From the NCBI GenBank assembly GCA_030040455.1, contig JASHTR010000346.1:1-6420 (forward strand): DNA of 6,420 nt, given 5' to 3'. Shown piece after piece: positions 6,082 through 6,420 of this stretch; positions within the stretch are counted from its first letter, which is position 1; every line of letters begins with the position of its first letter. The translations under genes were made by a program, and so were the position numbers. This DNA comes from Terriglobia bacterium (GTDB lineage: Bacteria; Acidobacteriota; Terriglobia; UBA7540). Under the pieces are notes generated by a model. That model was not told the DNA's origin. It searched no databases and worked only from the letters and a program-made list of their open reading frames with translations.

Positions 6082-6285
6082 CTAACCGGAAGGGGCGCTT
6101 GGAACGCGCTCCACATCGTGTCTGTAGCCCGTCAGCTTCCGCTTCAGAAACTCGTCTTCCAATCGCGCGCGCCGCGCGATGACCGCAAAAAAGCCTGCCG
6201 CTGGAATCAACGCCAGCCACGAGCCAAAAGCCAGGGTGCTCGCGGGCGTGGCAACGAGCATAGCCAGATAGCCGGCTGACAGTAC
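6082..6285 (-). pseudogene. C-terminal remnant of an isoprenylcysteine methyltransferase-like membrane protein
   Basis: In a minus-strand frame without its own start, 67 codons up to a TAG read like the C-terminal part of the isoprenylcysteine carboxyl methyltransferase (ICMT)/phospholipid methyltransferase family: GYLAMLVATP, the membrane segment LAFGSWLALIPAAGFFAVI, then the family's charged end RLEDEFLKRKLTGYRHDVERV. Intact members are integral-membrane SAM-dependent methyltransferases of about 150-220 residues. Here the N-terminal membrane helices and the SAM-binding region are missing. The HP of the usual HPGY motif reads SA, and the usual end (roughly RYRLxPGxW) is replaced by PSAPSG. 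An in-frame TGA lies just upstream (6289-6291), where IS-like sequence starts. The fragment cannot be a functional enzyme. The family call rests on my reading of the pattern. Confidence 0.55.
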
Positions 6286-6286
6286 C

Positions 6287-6420
6287 TGTCAAGCCACGTG
6301 AGAATGTAACTTTTGATGGATCGTCTTGCCATTTAAGAATGTAACCCGTCGTCGTCGTTTTTCCTTTCTTTCTGTCGTCGCCGTGTTTGTGCTTTTGTTT
6401 TTTCTCCGCGCGCGGTTTTT
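6287..6420. mobile_element. Possible end of an insertion sequence (IS21-like?), continuing past the right edge
   Basis: The sequence changes character at about 6287, exactly where the methyltransferase-like reading stops. It begins TGTCAAGCCACG and carries two identical 10-base boxes, AGAATGTAAC, at 6301-6310 and 6336-6345 (35 bases apart). IS21-type elements carry several short transposase-binding repeats inside ends that begin with TG, so this arrangement fits, but only one end is visible and no transposase domain can be read. From 6346 the plus strand is strongly pyrimidine-rich with a short CGT repeat. The minus strand there would encode very basic peptides (for example KPRAEKKQKHKHGDDRKKGK), possibly the tail of a transposase gene entering from the right. 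Family assignment is a guess. Confidence 0.35.

Noticed and set aside
5990..6292. 100-codon minus-strand open frame
   Set aside because: Another frame over 6082-6285 reads as a membrane-enzyme C-terminus with family features; this frame crosses the presumed IS junction and has mixed, non-domain composition.

Overview
The window looks like a chromosomal stretch from a GC-rich Acidobacteriota bacterium (Terriglobia / Solibacter-Koribacter type). This is inferred from a very long Oar-like TonB-dependent receptor with an N-terminal carboxypeptidase-regulatory-like domain, a family hugely expanded in that phylum. A short CCWPGCPH-tailed OmdA-type protein, a Spy/CpxP-like periplasmic protein and a GC-rich palindromic repeat element fit the same picture. 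No rRNA, tRNA or other taxonomic marker is present, so the assignment rests on protein style only.

Layout: (1) 1-192, minus strand, a possible partial ORF running off the left edge. (2) 193-348, a leader with a stem-loop and a ribosome binding site for the receptor. (3) 349-3819, plus strand, a complete outer-membrane TonB-dependent receptor that fills more than half the window. (4) 3820-4005, a short convergent intergenic gap. (5) 4006-4505, minus strand, a hicB-hicA toxin-antitoxin operon, antitoxin first, with a TATAAT box just upstream. (6) 4506-4919, no confident gene; it holds a compact 106-bp palindromic element (27-bp terminal inverted repeats, four stem-loops), a fifth hairpin, and a coding-like tail with no proper start. 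(7) 4920-5900, minus strand, a Spy/CpxP-like exported protein followed by a small OmdA-type protein in the same reading frame. (8) 6082-6285, minus strand, the C-terminal remnant of an isoprenylcysteine methyltransferase-like membrane enzyme, cut at its 5' side where an insertion-sequence-like end (6287 onward) begins.

The genes do not form one pathway. The receptor is a stand-alone outer-membrane gene. hicBA is a self-contained stress or plasmid-maintenance type module. The Spy-like and OmdA-type genes may be co-transcribed envelope-stress or accessory genes. The right part (toxin-antitoxin module, repeat element, broken gene, IS-like end) reads as an accessory, rearranged region. The items most worth a second look are the palindromic element with compensatory base changes, the gene truncation at the putative IS end, and the in-frame Spy/OmdA arrangement separated by a single UAG.
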